A stretch of 64,000 bases of DNA from Euglena gracilis (taxonomy: Eukaryota; Euglenida; Euglenophyceae; Euglenales): positions 16,872,595-16,936,594 of the forward strand of contig CP154957.1 in NCBI GenBank assembly GCA_039621445.1, written 5' to 3'. Positions 1-10,154 of this stretch are shown here, in pieces. The notes below the pieces were generated by a model. That model did no database searches. It was not told the DNA's origin and was given only the letters and a program-made list of their open reading frames with translations. A program made the position numbers and the translations under genes. How positions within the stretch are numbered: position 1 is the stretch's first letter; each line of letters begins with the position of its first letter.

Positions 1-18
1 CACCCCTTCCCCAAGCAG

Positions 19-150
19 TGCCGTTGCACGTGTGCCTGGCGGCGCGCCACATACTGGAGATCTACGGTTTCCACATGGACCTGGACCTGTCACTGGACGA
101 GAGTTGGCTTGAAAACAGCCTCATCGTTGAGGAGAGCGTTGGGCAGCTGA
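19..150 (+). CDS. internal exon of an unrecognised protein
   Basis: A 132-bp exon is bounded by a good acceptor (TTCCCCAAGCAG) and a consensus donor (GTAAGT at 151). Read with two leading bases it gives 43 codons without a stop, from PLHVCLAARH to EESVGQL, and ends in phase 1. The middle is acidic (DLDLSLDESWLENS). I do not recognise the family. It may belong to the same gene as the exons at 1686-2039, but the phases (1 here, 0 there) require at least one further exon that I could not place. The perfect donor and clean frame make an exon likely. Confidence 0.6.
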   Translation, partial: CRCTCAWRRATYWRSTVSTWTWTCHWTRVGLKTASSLRRALGS

Positions 151-541
151 GTAAGTTGCACACCCGAAGGAGCCATTGCAGGTGGTGCTTGGGGTCGTGT
201 TTGATGTGTTCTGTCTGAAATCGCGAATTTGCATATTTGCAAATTTGCGCACACCGACATGGTGTGTCAATTTTGAACTCCGACGACGTCCATCTTCACA
301 CAAATGGTCGGTGTTTGAAAGTGTGCAAACGCCGACCACACGCGCATTTGCACAAACCGACCACTATTTTTCTTCCAACCTGGTACCTGATGCATGTGTT
401 TTTCAGCACATTTCTCTCTGTTTTCAGAGCAAAGCTGAGTCGTAAGCTCTTCCAGTTGTTGGTTTTTTCAAATGGCTCAAGGAAGCGAGGCCTGTTTATG
501 TGCCAGGATACTTGATCGCATCCCTTTTCACAAAGGGAGAT

Positions 542-602
542 GAGGTCGGTTTGCGCAAATGCGCACACGTTGTCGATGTGCGCATTTGCGCAAACCGACC
601 TC
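542..602. repeat. hairpin with perfect 25-bp arms, TGCGCA family
   Basis: Bases 542-566 are the exact reverse complement of 578-602, with an 11-nt loop. The arm carries TTTGCGCAAATGCGCAC. The same motif recurs at 300-365, 1346-1375 and, in larger form, at 45.9-46.45 kb, so this is a dispersed fold-back repeat family. Confidence 0.85.
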
Positions 603-1345
603 CTTTTCTCACCCAAAACTCACGGTATTTGTCACATCACTTTCAGCATCATGAATTTTGGGCATTTATGGACGTTCTTCGGGGAATCATTGGATGGATG
701 CGCGCAATTGTGCACATCGACCTTCTTTCCTTGTTGAAAACATGGCTGCAATAAATAAGGCCAGTGAAATTTGTGTGATCCCCTCTCCCATTTCATCACA
801 ATACAATTTGGCCGGACGCATCCCCACTGCAAGTTCGGTGGGGACTCACGACCCTTCCCTCCCCTTCAAACCAATTTCTCTTCACCTGCACGGGCCTTCA
901 CAAAATCCCCAGGCACGCCTTCCTTTCTGCATTCTTGGCGGGCGGTGTGATTGGACCCACCCTAACCCCCCCCCCCTTCCTTGTGCCCCACGCTCCGGCA
1001 AACGTACAAAAACACAAGACCGAGGCCGGCAAAAACAAAAGAGTGTGTCAAAACCCCCGGAGGGAGCCAGCCAGGGCCGGTGAGGAGAGCCGCATCGGAC
1101 CAAAATGGGGGGAGGCGGTACCGGCATTTTGGTGTTCTTGTTGGTGCCTTTTCATCACTTTGGGGGGATAAATCTGGGGGTTTTTGTGTCATTCCGACCT
1201 CAACCTCAAAACAGCAAAAAAAAACAAGTAATTTGCGGAGAGCCAGTGCCCAAAATGAGAAATTGCCCGCATTTTGTCCAATCCTGTTGCCTCTCGCTCT
1301 CACCCCTTGCTTTTTGGCTTGCAACACCGGTGCCCAAATAAAAAT

Positions 1346-1375
1346 GGTCGATGTGCGAAAATGCGCACATCGACC
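1346..1375. repeat. hairpin with perfect 12-bp arms, TGCGCA family
   Basis: GGTCGATGTGCG (1346-1357) pairs perfectly with CGCACATCGACC (1364-1375) around a 6-nt loop. Same family as the 542-602 hairpin. Confidence 0.8.
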
Positions 1376-1685
1376 AAAAAAAAGCTAAAGTGAGAGATGC
1401 TCCGCCCAAGGTAATTGGTTTCATTTTCCAAACTTTACACTTTTTTGAAAACTTTAAAAAAATATTGGAGCAAAATGCGATTTTCTATTTTGTTTGCAAA
1501 ATTGAAGTTTGTTGTGTATTTGAGGAATTTTGTCTATTCTCTTCAAGAGAAATATGACATTGTGCAAATACAAACAAATGAGACAAAAATATGCAAATAT
1601 GTAAATTTCAATGAAATGTGGGACAATTTTTGCTTTCTCTGTGCAATGCTTGACAACTTTCGCTTTTGTTTGTTTGTTTGTTTAG

Positions 1686-2039
1686 CTCCTAGATTCCCTC
1701 ACCTCCACCACCTCCCCAACATCCCTGGGCATAGGGCAAATTGGGCTAAAACAAACCACGGCTCTGAGCCAACCCACACTGAAATACATTGGACACTCCT
1801 TGACAAAAAAAATGGGAGAGCACCAGAAGATGCTGCAAGTTTTTGGTTTCCTGAAAACATGTCCCAAAAACAACATCAATGAAATGAGTGATCCTGATTG
1901 GAGCATTGCTGTGCCTTGGATGGGGGGAGGAGGTACCTTGTAAGCAGTGCAGTGATATTTCCTTCACCTTTTTTTTTCAGTGATCCCCATCCTTTTTGAA
2001 GACCATCCAAATCAGAGAGGGTCGTTTTTATTTTCGTAG
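1686..2039 (+). CDS. last two exons of an unrecognised gene, 48-nt intron
   Basis: Exon 1686-1932 follows a strong acceptor (TTTG repeats then TTTAG) and stays open for 82 codons plus one base; the donor is G|GTACCT at 1933. Exon 1981-2039 follows a T-rich tract ending in CAG and starts with two bases, so the phases match. The join gives WSIAVPWMGGGVIPILFEDH and ends at TAG 2037-2039. Visible features are a Ser/Thr-rich start (SLTSTTSPTS), a basic-hydrophobic segment (MGEHQKMLQVFGFLKTCPK) and a C-terminus ending SFLFS. No domain is recognised. The 48-nt intron contrasts with the kilobase introns seen elsewhere. If unspliced, the frame would stop at TAA four codons after the donor. Confidence 0.6.
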
Positions 2040-2340
2040 ATTCTTTTGGATAAATTGTGTGCCTGAAGCTCAAAAAATCCTCCAATTTAAAATGATCAAC
2101 TGTCTGTGTATATGTGTTTGGGTATCTTTCTTTCTGGATGTTGTAAGTTCATGTGCATTGTGTTTTCACATCCTTTTCATGGACCAAATATGGAGAAAAA
2201 GATGTGCTGCAAAGCTTCAAATTTATGATCTCAAATCAAATTTTGGTGCAATTTTTTGTAAAAAAATTATCAGGCAGCCTTAACCACTCCTCCGCCACCC
2301 GGGGCCCAGTACTTAATCGAGGGGGGGGTTCGGGCCCCCA
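2040..2340. other. 3' flank without recognisable feature
   Basis: AT-rich sequence downstream of the stop codon, ending in a C/G-run patch at about 2288-2340. I see no gene here. Confidence 0.4.
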
Positions 2341-2350
2341 CGCTTGAGAA

Positions 2351-2390
2351 GGTAGGGTTAGGGTTGCGGAATAGGGTTAGAGTCAGGGTG
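2351..2390. repeat. short telomere-like TTAGGG tract
   Basis: GGTAGGGTTAGGGTTGCGG followed by ATAGGGTTAG and CAGGG is a degenerate run of TTAGGG-type units. It is too short to be a telomere and sits inside repeat DNA. A complementary CCCTAA-like stretch lies at 9100-9260. Confidence 0.5.
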
Positions 2391-3160
2391 GGGTCGCTGA
2401 GCTCTTTCCCCTTATGGGCAAGAGCGAAGCTTACCCCTGGGGAAAAAGGGGGGTCCAACCCCCCCTCCCCGCCCCCCCCCCCCCGTCCCCTTGGGCCACC
2501 TCGGGAACCGGCGGATTATCACCATGATCCCGGCCTGTTTTCCGGAATTTTTTTTAGTTGCGAGCGACTGGATTTCACGTTTCCGAATCACCTCCATTTG
2601 ACCCCCAGCTCCCCACCAGGCCCAAGTTATTCACGCGCGAAGGGGTCCAAACTGGGTAGGATTGGCCCGCCCCCCCCCTTCCGACTCTGCCATTTCGCCG
2701 GGGGCCAAAAATCGGTCAAAAAATCGATTTTCGAAAATATCTTGAAAAAAAGTACATTATTTCCGATCCCCCCCCCGTTCGCCGTTTTGGCCACCGACAC
2801 GCCTGGCCCGTGTTTTGGCGCGCTTTTGTGGCCCGAAATGGGCATTTTGGGGTGTTTTTTTTGGCGGCCGTTTTGGGGTCAAAAAATCGATTTTTCCAAA
2901 ATATCTTGACAATGAAGCAAAATGAAAGAAAATGTCCGGAGAGCAAAAAATGAAGCCCTTGGAATGCCCCATCCAACCATTGGTTTACTTTTACCCCAAC
3001 TCTTCGTGTAGCCCGGCCCATTTCAGGGGCCATTTTGGGCCGTTTTTGGGGTCAAAAAACCGATGTTTCCAAAATATCTCGGAAATGAAGCAAAATCAAA
3101 GGTTCGTTCGGAGACCTAAATTGAAGCCCTTACAATGCCCAATATAACAGCTTTTTGATT
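2391..3160 (+). repeat. interspersed repeat family B, copy 1
   Basis: Order of landmarks: CGCTGAGCTC, a hairpin with GAGCGAAGCTTAC at its tip (about 2420-2436), C-run, GGCGGATTATCACCATGA, GCGAGCGACTGGATTTC, TTATTCACGCGCGAAGG, GCCATTTCGCCGGGG, then one or more copies of an AAAATATCTTGACAATGAAGC unit. The same order recurs at 4780-5680, 16105-17060, 39165-39560 (reverse) and 40255-40570. The short ORFs through it are not conserved between copies and are not genes. Confidence 0.75.
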
Positions 3161-3321
3161 TCCCCGCAACTCCCCGCCTGGCCCGAAATATGGCCGATTT
3201 ACGGCCCAAAACAGCGCGGCAGGCTTGCGACTTGGCACCTTGGCCGTTTAGACCTGTTTTAGGTATAAAAAAAAAACAAAGTTTTTCTAAAATTTCTCAA
3301 AAAATGGTGGGGAATCTATAT

Positions 3322-3430
3322 AAAAATCGTGGGCATAACCCGTATGCAGGCCGTATAACGGGTCAAGGGCGCCGAAGGCGCCCTTGACCCGTTATACGGC
3401 CTGCATACGGGTTATGGCCCACGATTTTTT
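3322..3430. repeat. long near-perfect palindrome, arms about 51 bp, GAA loop
   Basis: The left arm (from AAAAATCGTGGGCATAACCC) reads back in the right arm (to GGTTATGGCCCACGATTTTT) with a single 1-base bulge. The tip is GGCGCC-GAA-GGCGCC. No ORF lies inside. The adjoining text CCTGCCCTGTATTTCGTGGG at 3460-3480 recurs beside another palindrome at 24190-24215, so this belongs to a dispersed fold-back family. Confidence 0.9.
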
Positions 3431-3534
3431 TGTAACCGTGTTTAGAGAGGCCCGGCGCCTGCCCTGTATTTCGTGGGTATGCTTCACGCCATGGTTTCAG
3501 GCACTTTTTTGTTGATTTTCCTGGAAAATTCCTG

Positions 3535-3600
3535 AACCCGGCAATATGCCCTGTTTTTCGTGTTCACCTTACCACAAAAAACAGGGCATATTGCCGGGTT
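3535..3600. repeat. inverted repeat, arms about 28 bp
   Basis: AACCCGGCAATATGCCCTG at 3535 is mirrored by CAGGGCATATTGCCGGGTT ending at 3600, with about 10 nt between the arms. A further direct half-copy (AAAATATGCCCTGTTTTTCG) follows at 3604-3625. Confidence 0.85.
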
Positions 3601-3757
3601 AAGAAAATATGCCCTGTTTTTCGTGGTAAGGAACCAGTGAATGAAAATGATGTCCCAATGCCCCAAACCATGGCCATTTGTGCCATTTGCTTTATTTATT
3701 TGTACTCATTGTGTTCTTCCTCGGTCTGTTTTTGAAAAATGGCAAAGAAAGCTTGGG

Positions 3758-4235
3758 CCAAACCGGCGTCCAGAACGCCGGTTCGGGCGGGAAGACGGCG
3801 TCCAGGGGACCCAAAATAAAAAGTGCCAAAAAGTGTCCAAAATGGTTAGTAGACATGTGGTAATCACATCTGAGCAGTTTTTGGGGGGTATTTGGCCAGA
3901 TATTGGGGTATTTTGTGCAACAATTTCCATTTGGCCAAATTTGGGGAATTTTTAAAATAGAGTACCATGCAGCACGGCTGAAATCTAAGGCCATCTGCCG
4001 AAAGCCCTTGAGAAGAGCTTTCGATCGATGGGCAACATGGCTGGTGAAACATAAGAATTTCGACTTTGCAAACAGGGTCGGAAAATGCGATCGCCGATTT
4101 TCAGAGTGCTGTGCAGTGTAGCTGAGTTCTGAGGGTACCAAATGAAAGGTCTTGGTGAGAGCTTTCAATTGATATGCTGTATGGCACCTGAGGTGTGGGA
4201 TTTCACAAATTAAAATGTCAAATTTTGGAATGCAC
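3758..4235 (-). repeat. interspersed repeat family K, copy 1 (reverse)
   Basis: Begins with GACGCCGGTTCGGGC-type sequence, then AAAAAGTGCCAAAAAGTGTCC, then the diagnostic block GAAAGCCCTTGAGAAGAGCT near 4000. The reverse complement of this stretch occurs at 6090-6560, so the two copies form a large inverted repeat about 2 kb apart. Other copies lie at 26.8-28.4 kb and 30.84-31.24 kb. Confidence 0.75.
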
Positions 4236-4239
4236 GATC

Positions 4240-4745
4240 GCGGTTACAAAAGAAATGTCCGGAGACCTAAATTGAAGACCTTGGAACGCCTTATCGAACA
4301 ATAGTTTTGATTTCCCCGCAGCTCCCCGTCTAGCCCGAGTTGCGGCCATTTTTCGGACAACTTTGGCATTTTGTACAATTTTGGCTTGTTTTGATTTAGC
4401 CGTTTTCAGCCATTTTTGGGTCAAAAAATCCGAAAAAAAGTCCAATTTTTTTTTGCCCAAAACGATGTTTTTTGGCCTCCCGGACCTGGAAAAACTGTTT
4501 GTGAGCCCAAAATGAGCGTTTTCCGATCCGCTAGCGCCCCTTTTTTTGGCCGCCAACCCATTGACTTTGGGTAAAAAAACGGGTCGAAAAAGTCGAAAAA
4601 ATCGGAATTTTTTTTTGCCCAAAACGATTTTTTTTTTGGCCTCCCGGACCCGGAAAACCTGTTTTTGAGCCGAAAATGAGCAGTTTTCGACTTGCCAGCG
4701 CCCCGTTTTATTGACTTTGGTCAAAAACGGGTCAAAAAAGTCGAA
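4240..4745 (-). repeat. reverse copies of B-unit and 162-bp Q-unit
   Basis: 4255-4330 is a B-family tail unit. 4380-4745 holds two degenerate copies, in reverse orientation, of the unit that is tandemly arrayed at 37.5-38.8 kb: compare CCCATTGACTTTGGGT near 4560 and GGCCTCCCGGACC near 4475 and 4640. Confidence 0.7.
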
Positions 4746-4779
4746 AAATCCAACGAAACGGGTATGGGTTTATGGGGAG

Positions 4780-5680
4780 GTCGCTGAGCTCTTATCCCTT
4801 CATGGGTAAGAGCGAAGCTCACCACTGGGGAAAAGGGGAGGTTCAACACTCCCCCCCCTGGCGGATTATCACCATGATCCCGGCTCCGTTCCCGGAATTT
4901 TTTTTTTTAGTCGTGAGCGACTGGATTTCTAGTTTCCGAATCACCTCCATTTGACCCCTAACTCCCCGCCAGGCCTGAGTTATTCACGCGCGAAGGGGTT
5001 AAAACAGGGTAGGATTGGCCCGCCCCCCCTCTTCCGACTTTGCCATTTCTCCGGGGTCCAACAAACGGTCAAAAAATCGATTTTTTGAAAATATTTCGTG
5101 AAAATATACATTACCGTACCCCCCCCCCCCGAGTTAGTCACCCCCCCCTATTAGTCACCCTTGGGCCTCGGGCAAAAAATTTTTTTCGGAGGGAAATATT
5201 TTTCTTCAAAAAAGCGCCGAATTTGGCCATCGGAATTTTTTTGATCGTTGCCATCCATTAAAAGTGCCCTGGACTGCCCAAAAACAACCTTGAAACCCCC
5301 AAGAATTGGGGCAGGGGGTAAAATTTGGGCATAAACTGACCCCCCCCCCCCCCCAATTAGTTGCCCCCCCTGTTAGTCACCCTTTGCCAAATTCCCCTCC
5401 CAAGGGGGTGACTAACTCGGGGGGGGGGGGGGGGGTACGGTATCTCTGGAAGTGTCTGGCATACAAAATGTACCCGGAGACCCTCTATCACCCCCCGTTC
5501 GCCATTTTGGCCACCGACATGCCTGGCCCGTGTTCCGGCGCGCTTTTGCGGCCCAAAACGGCCATTTCGGGGTGTTTTTTTTTGGGCCGTTTGTTGGTCA
5601 AAAATATATTTTCCAAAAATATCTCGATTATGAAGCAAAATATAAAAGAAAATGTCTGGAGACCTAATTGAAGCCCTTAC
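4780..5680 (+). repeat. interspersed repeat family B, copy 2 (interrupted)
   Basis: Shows the family order CTGAGCTCTTATCCC, the GAGCGAAGCTC tip, GGCGGATTATCACCATGA and TTATTCACGCGCGAAGG, then breaks at 5112 where an inverted-repeat element is inserted, and resumes after 5442 with the AATATCTCGATTATGAAGC tail. Confidence 0.7.
5112..5442. mobile_element. C-run inverted-repeat element inside repeat B
   Basis: The left end TACCGTAC-C(n)-GAGTTAGTCACCCCC is mirrored by GGGGGTGACTAACTC-G(n)-TACGGTA on the right, giving arms of about 30 bp. Shorter GTTAGTCACCC units follow just inside both ends. No coding capacity. It interrupts a B-family repeat, so it inserted later. The ends resemble other elements here in which an AT-rich core is embedded in C-runs. 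Confidence 0.6.
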
Positions 5681-5689
5681 TATATCGAG

Positions 5690-5811
5690 AACTGTGTCCC
5701 AGACGCCGGTTCGGGCGGGAAACCTGTGCCTGGGACGCCGGTTCGGGCGGTAGCCCGAACCGGCGTCCCAGGCACAGGTTTCCCGCCCGAACCGGCGTCT
5801 GGGACACAGTT
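5690..5811. repeat. perfect palindrome, arms 59 bp, 4-nt loop
   Basis: AACTGTGTCCCAGACGCCGG at the left end is matched base for base through to CCGGCGTCTGGGACACAGTT at the right; the centre is TTCGGGC-GGTA-GCCCGAA. The arm sequence GACGCCGGTTCGGGCGGGAA recurs singly at 3765, 6520-6585, 25650 and 28320-28420, always beside family K. Confidence 0.9.
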
Positions 5812-5812
5812 T

Positions 5813-6600
5813 TTGAAACCGTGGCTAGGGGGCTCCGTTTTCATGCCCGAACCGGCGGCTAGGGAATCACGGCCAATTTCGCCCAAAATACCCATGTTTG
5901 GGGCAGTTTTGGGCCATTTTGGCCCAAATGGGCCGCCGGTCAAAAATGGCAGATTCCACACTTATGAAGCCATGTTACCCAGTAATCGAAAGCTCTTCTC
6001 AAGGGCTTTCGACAGATAATCACAGGATTCGGCCATAATGCACGCAGCGCTTATTTTCAGCGATCGTGTATTCCAAAATTTGACATCCTAATTTGTCAAA
6101 TCCCACAGCTCAGGTTGCACATTGCATATCAAACGAAAGGTCTCGCCAACACCTTTCGCTTGGTACCCACAGAACTCAGCCAGATTGCAAAGCGACCTCA
6201 AAATCAGCGATCGCATTTTTCCGCATTTTTCGGACCCCATTTGCATATCTGAAATTCCACTTTTCAGCTGCCATGTTGCCCATCGATCGAAAGCTCTTCT
6301 CAAGGGCTTTCAGCAGATGGCCTTAGATTTCAGCCATGCTGTGTGGTATTCTATTTCAGAAATTCTCCAAAATTGGCCAAAAGGAAACTTTTCCTCAAAA
6401 ACCCCCAATTTTTGGCCCAAGACCACCCAAAAACTGCGCAAATGTGATTACCACATGTCTACAAACCCTTTTGGACACTTTTTGGCACTTTTTATTTTGG
6501 GTCCCCCAGACGGCGTCTGGGACGCCGGTTCGGCGCAGAAATTTCCCGCCCGAACCGGCGTCCCAGACGCCGGTTCGGGCATGAAAACGGAGCCCCCAGA
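5813..6600 (+). repeat. interspersed repeat family K, copy 2
   Basis: Contains GAATCACGGCCAATTTC, GCAGATTCCACACTTATGAAG, then twice the block GAAAGCTCTTCTCAAGGGCT (5990 and 6288) and ends with the GACGCCGGTTCGG arms at 6520-6585. The uninterrupted join GGGCCGCCGGTCAAAAATGG at 5930-5950 is the empty-site reference that dates an insertion at 26942-27313. Confidence 0.7.
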
Positions 6601-7040
6601 CACGGTTTCAAAGCCTGATCTAACAGCATTTTGATTTCCTTGCCATTTTTATTAGTTTTCTCCTTATCTGGGTCAACTGACCCAGGTCCAGGTTCCGGCC
6701 AATTTTGAGGGTGGGGATCAGCTGCAGCCTTTTCCAGCCAGAATTTTGCATCCTCAGAGTTCAGAGTTGGACCCATTGAGTGAAGCCAGCAGGCCGATTT
6801 GCACCAAAACTTGATTCTTGAGACCATAAATTTAAAGCTTGGCAGCAAACTTTCCAGTTTTCGTCCATATCAGTTCCATGAAAAGGACGTGAGAGCGCGT
6901 GGGCATATAACATCCAGAACTCATGGGCATATAACATCCATATAACGTATGACACCCAGAAAAAAGTTGGGGTGGCAAATCGACCTCAACAAGATTGACA
7001 CAGCGGGCGTATTAACAACAAAATGAATCAACACAGCAGC
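6601..7040. other. unique AT-rich sequence, no gene seen
   Basis: Non-repetitive sequence with a short direct repeat, GGGCATATAACATCCA, at 6901 and 6925. No splice-bounded frame was found. Confidence 0.4.
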
Positions 7041-7062
7041 ATTTCATTGAAAAATTCCAGGT

Positions 7063-8168
7063 GTGGTCCCAAGAATGTGCCGTTCACACAGGGTGCATCA
7101 ACAACACAGTGGCCTGGATGGGGGGGAGGTGGGGTATGTGGAGCTCTTCTGGGGGAGAGAGGAGCGAGGAGAAAATTCAATTATCTTTCCAAAAAATGAC
7201 CCAGATATTCCTGTGTCATTTAAAATTGTGTGGGCTATTGCCTCAGTGCTCAACAGGCTTTTGATTAAGGACCTGGGGGGGTCCACTGGCTAGCGATTTT
7301 GCCAGACACTGGAAAAAATGGACTAGCTAGACCCCCTCCCCCGGGGGTCTTGGGGTCCCCTGACTGGAAAAATTTTTTCCTCTGGTGCTGCGTGCCGAGG
7401 TGAAATGAGGTTTTTAGTGCATTTTTGGTTGATTTTGTTCCAAAAAAAATCCCAAAAATGGCCAAAAATGGCCAAAAATGGCCAGTTTTGGGGATCCCAA
7501 ATTTTTTTTGGCGCTTCGTGCCGGTCACTGCAAAAATCTTCCACTAGCTGCTGGCCCTGGGGGGTCGGCACGCCGTGGCGAGCCGTCCGGCTAGGGGGGG
7601 GGAGGGGGGTTTTTGGCGCGGCGAGGGGGTCCCGGATGGGGGGGGAGGGGTGCGCGGGGGTTTTCCAAAAAATTTTTCTTTGGCGCGGCTGACATGGCGT
7701 GGCGAGGGGGTCTGAAAAGGGGGGGAGGGGGGGTAAAATGGCGTGGCGAGGGGGTCGGTGAGGGGGGGGGGGTGTGCCGACCCCCCCTGCTAGCAGACCT
7801 GGATTCAACAGAATTTAACAGAATTTAACAGTGGAGGGTCCATTAGGATTTCCACTAGCCAAATTTAGAATCCAGCCCCCCTCACTCGGGGTAATGCGAA
7901 CATTAGCAGAAGCCTGGTGCTCGCCAGTGGTCCACTCCAAGAAGAGAAGAAGAGAGGGGTTTATAATTGCAAGACAAAGATGTGAGCAAACCTCGGAAGG
8001 AGGAGGGAGACTATTGCATTTCCATCCGATTCTCTGGGATTCAGTTAAAGGCCTCTTGAACTTATCTTGCGGGTTCACCTTGGACCTCTCCTTCAGATAT
8101 AATGCCCTAGGTGATGACATCACAATAACAATTGCAGTTCAATCAGGGATTGGTGCTTATCCGTAGTT
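7063..8168 (+). pseudogene. coding-looking segment split by a MITE
   Basis: From 7130 to 7253 one frame reads VELFWGREERGENSIIFPKN then DIPVSFKIVWAIASVLNRL. Just upstream another frame gives VAWMGGG, resembling AVPWMGGG in the gene at 1686-2039, and both continue V-x-LF...RG-x-S. After the MITE (7254-7916) a frame resumes (SPVVHSKKRRREGFIIARQ) and runs to TAG at 8164-8166. Removing the MITE does not give one continuous frame, so I read this as a decayed copy rather than a working gene. Function unknown. Confidence 0.35.
7254..7916 (+). mobile_element. hAT-like MITE, family D copy 1
   Basis: Ends are CAGGCTTTTGATTAAGG and, reversed, CAGGCTTCTGCTAATG. They are flanked by GTGCTCAA (7246-7253) and GTGCTCGC (7917-7924), an 8-bp target duplication with two differences. 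The interior holds GGCGCTTCGTGCC and long G-runs and has no credible ORF. The same internal order recurs at 42254-42650 (reverse) and 54566-54997. Confidence 0.65.
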
Positions 8169-8169
8169 G

Positions 8170-8880
8170 GGGTCGATTTCTGACTGATTTTTTTTGTTTT
8201 TTCTTCATAAAAGAAAAATGCCATGGCAGTCTTTACTTCAACTATGGATAACTATGAATTACTACGGATAACTACGGATAACTATGGATAACTACAGATT
8301 ACTATGGATAAGAATTTGGGGACCCAGGTCCCCCTATTCCAATGACCCACCCTCGGACAGCCCAAAGGGGGTCATTTTGGCAACTTTTTGGATGTTTGTC
8401 AAAAATGGCAGATTTCAGTCCCAAACTATACGGGCCGTAAAACTGGGGGCGGAAACCTCGGGGGGGGCATGGTACGTTTCTCCACAAAATGGATGGTCAA
8501 CTTGCTCCAAGAGGGGGGGGGGGTGAGTCTGGACCTCTAGGGTGGGTCGGACCTCCCCCCTCCCTTGTCTGGGAGGGACAGTTTTGACCAGGCTACAAAA
8601 AAGGCAGGTGGGGGGGTGGTCGGACCCCCCCTGGTCCAGGAGGGGGGGGGGGTGGGGGGGACACCCCCCCCACCTAAACAGTGGCGCGGTCGGCTGCCGT
8701 GGCCACTGCTGGCAGTGGCCAGGTGGCTGATTTTCGTCCCGACGCTTTGCGCCGGGACGAAAAAATTTCGGCCCCCAAAACGTCCAAAATGCCATTTTTG
8801 GCACTTTTTTTGGGCAAAAGAACTGCAAAAATGCAAAAAAAAAAAACTTTCGGCGAAAGCGCCGGAAGGAAATCTTTGAC
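8170..8880. other. G-run-rich intergenic sequence with an 11-bp repeat
   Basis: 8240-8312 is a short tandem array of GGATAACTACG/GGATAACTATG-type 11-mers. The remainder is G-run sequence (8510-8665) with a small hairpin CGTCCCG...CGGGACG at about 8736-8762. Overlapping ORFs in several frames reflect composition only. Confidence 0.5.
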
Positions 8881-8884
8881 TTTG

Positions 8885-9095
8885 GGGGGGACCCCTTTTG
8901 TTTCTCAACTGGGCGAGGGCCCCAAAGTAAAACAAATCCCTTGTGCTACCCGAGCCGTTTTAGGGGGGCCTGTCCCTTTGTTTCTCAACTGTCCGAGGGC
9001 CCCCAAAATAAACCAAACCCTTTTGCTTCCTAGGTGTTTTGAGGGGCCATGTTTTGGGGGGCCAGTCCCTTTTGTTTCTCAATGCGAGGACCCCA
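8885..9095 (+). repeat. dispersed monomers of the 77-bp minisatellite family
   Basis: Three diverged units of the pattern TTTCTCAACTG...CGAGGGCCCC...AAATAAACCAA...CTT...TGC occur at about 8890, 8975 and 9065. They match the unit tandemly repeated at 35.43-37.22 kb. Single reverse copies lie at 9500-9575 and 10790-10850. Confidence 0.65.
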
Positions 9096-9099
9096 CTCC

Positions 9100-9310
9100 C
9101 GAAAATAACCAAATCTCAACCCTACTGCCTTGAAATACCAAATCCAAACCTAACAGTATTCCCCTGATATAATGAAATTCCAACCCTAACCTTATTCATT
9201 TGAAGAAACAAATTCCCAACCCTAATCCCACACCCAACAATAACCAAATCAAAACCCAAACCCCACTCCCCTAAAATAACGAAATCCCTTAATATTGCTT
9301 TCAATCCCCA
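9100..9310. repeat. degenerate CCCTAA-like / AACCCTAA stretch
   Basis: Phrases such as CAACCCTACTG, CCAACCCTAACC and CCCAACCCTAATCCC recur every 30-40 bases. This may be a decayed telomere-like or simple-sequence tract. No ORF. Confidence 0.4.
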
Positions 9311-9499
9311 TCTTTCTCCAGCACAGTGAGTGAAACATGTGAAGCATGGGACATTTTGCTGTTCTGCATGATCAATAATTCAACTTTGACCTAATTCGTG
9401 ACAACCTTTAACCCACCGAGCCTGAATGACAGCCCCCCATATGTACGACCGTTGAGTCAAGTAATGTACATCTTTGGTGCAACTGAGGGGGTACCCAGG

Positions 9500-9575
9500 A
9501 CCCCCAAACACTCTCGGTAGCACAAGGGGCTTGGTTTATTTATTCTGGGGCCCTCGCCCAGTTGACAAACAAAAG
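9500..9575 (-). repeat. single reverse copy of the 77-bp family
   Basis: ACTCTCGGTAGCACAAGGGG, then TTTATTTATTCTGGGGCCCTCG and CAGTTGACAAACAAAAGGGA, is the reverse of the family unit. Confidence 0.6.
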
Positions 9576-9599
9576 GGACTGGCCCCACACAACATGCCC

Positions 9600-9740
9600 C
9601 GGCAAAATTGGTCACCTGAGCCTCTGGGGAGGCCGGTCACCTGAGGCTCCGCAGAGCCTCCTCGGAAGCTCCGTGGAGGCCGGCTACCCGGGAGCTTCCG
9701 CGGAGGCTGGTTGCCTGGAGCCTCCGCGGAGGCAATCAAA
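9600..9740. repeat. tandem GCCTCCGCGGAGGC palindromes
   Basis: Variants of the self-complementary 14-mer GCCTCCGCGGAGGC (GAGGCTCCGCAGAGCCTC, GAAGCTCCGTGGAGGC and others) repeat every 30-35 bases. An ORF on each strand is a by-product. Confidence 0.6.
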
Positions 9741-9799
9741 AAGGTGGGATTCCACTTTTGCAGTAGAGCAAGTCCTACCAAACCCTGTATTACAAAAAG

Positions 9800-10110
9800 C
9801 ACCAAACTATTTTTGCACAAAATTGTTCCTTTTTAGGTTTCGGGCCTCATTTTGGCTCGAAAATAGTTTTTCCGTGTCCGGGAGGCAAAAAAAAATCGTT
9901 TTGGGCAGAATTTTTTTCCGATTTCTTTTCAACTTTTTTGACCCGGAAAACGGTCAAAACAGGTATTTTGGGCCAGGCGTCCAACTGCCCTGGCGCCTAA
10001 ACCAAGCGATGGAGGGTCTCAGGGGCCTTTATTTTACGTCCTAGTGGTTTTCTTTGATTGGCTACCATTTTGGAGATATTTTGAAAATTTCGATTTTTTG
10101 ACCCGAAAAC
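9800..10110 (+). repeat. Q-unit fragment followed by B-unit (reverse)
   Basis: 9830-9960 resembles one 162-bp Q unit (CGTGTCCGGGAGGC, TTTTTTGACCCGG). 10005-10110 matches the B-family tail (TTTGATTGGCTACCATTTTGG, then GATATTTTG). Confidence 0.55.
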
Positions 10111-10154
10111 AGCCAAACAATACAGATTTGGAGCGAAGCGGGCTTGAAATGGCC

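Larger units (their letters stand above)
151..1685. other. intron-like stretch with hairpin repeats
   Basis: No convincing exon is visible. The first half is AT-rich sequence studded with copies of a TGCGCAAATGCGCA-type motif, in both orientations (about 230-360, 540-602, 700-720, 1346-1375). The second half holds C-rich tracts (965-975), a G-rich patch and plain AT-rich sequence running into a TTTG-repeat polypyrimidine tract at 1665-1683 just before the next acceptor. Confidence 0.5.

Noticed and set aside
2351-2390. Telomere
   Set aside because: Only about 40 bases of degenerate TTAGGG, flanked on both sides by ordinary repeat DNA.
2364-2909. 181-codon ORF in repeat B
   Set aside because: The frame is not kept in the other B copies, so it is a chance frame through a repeat.
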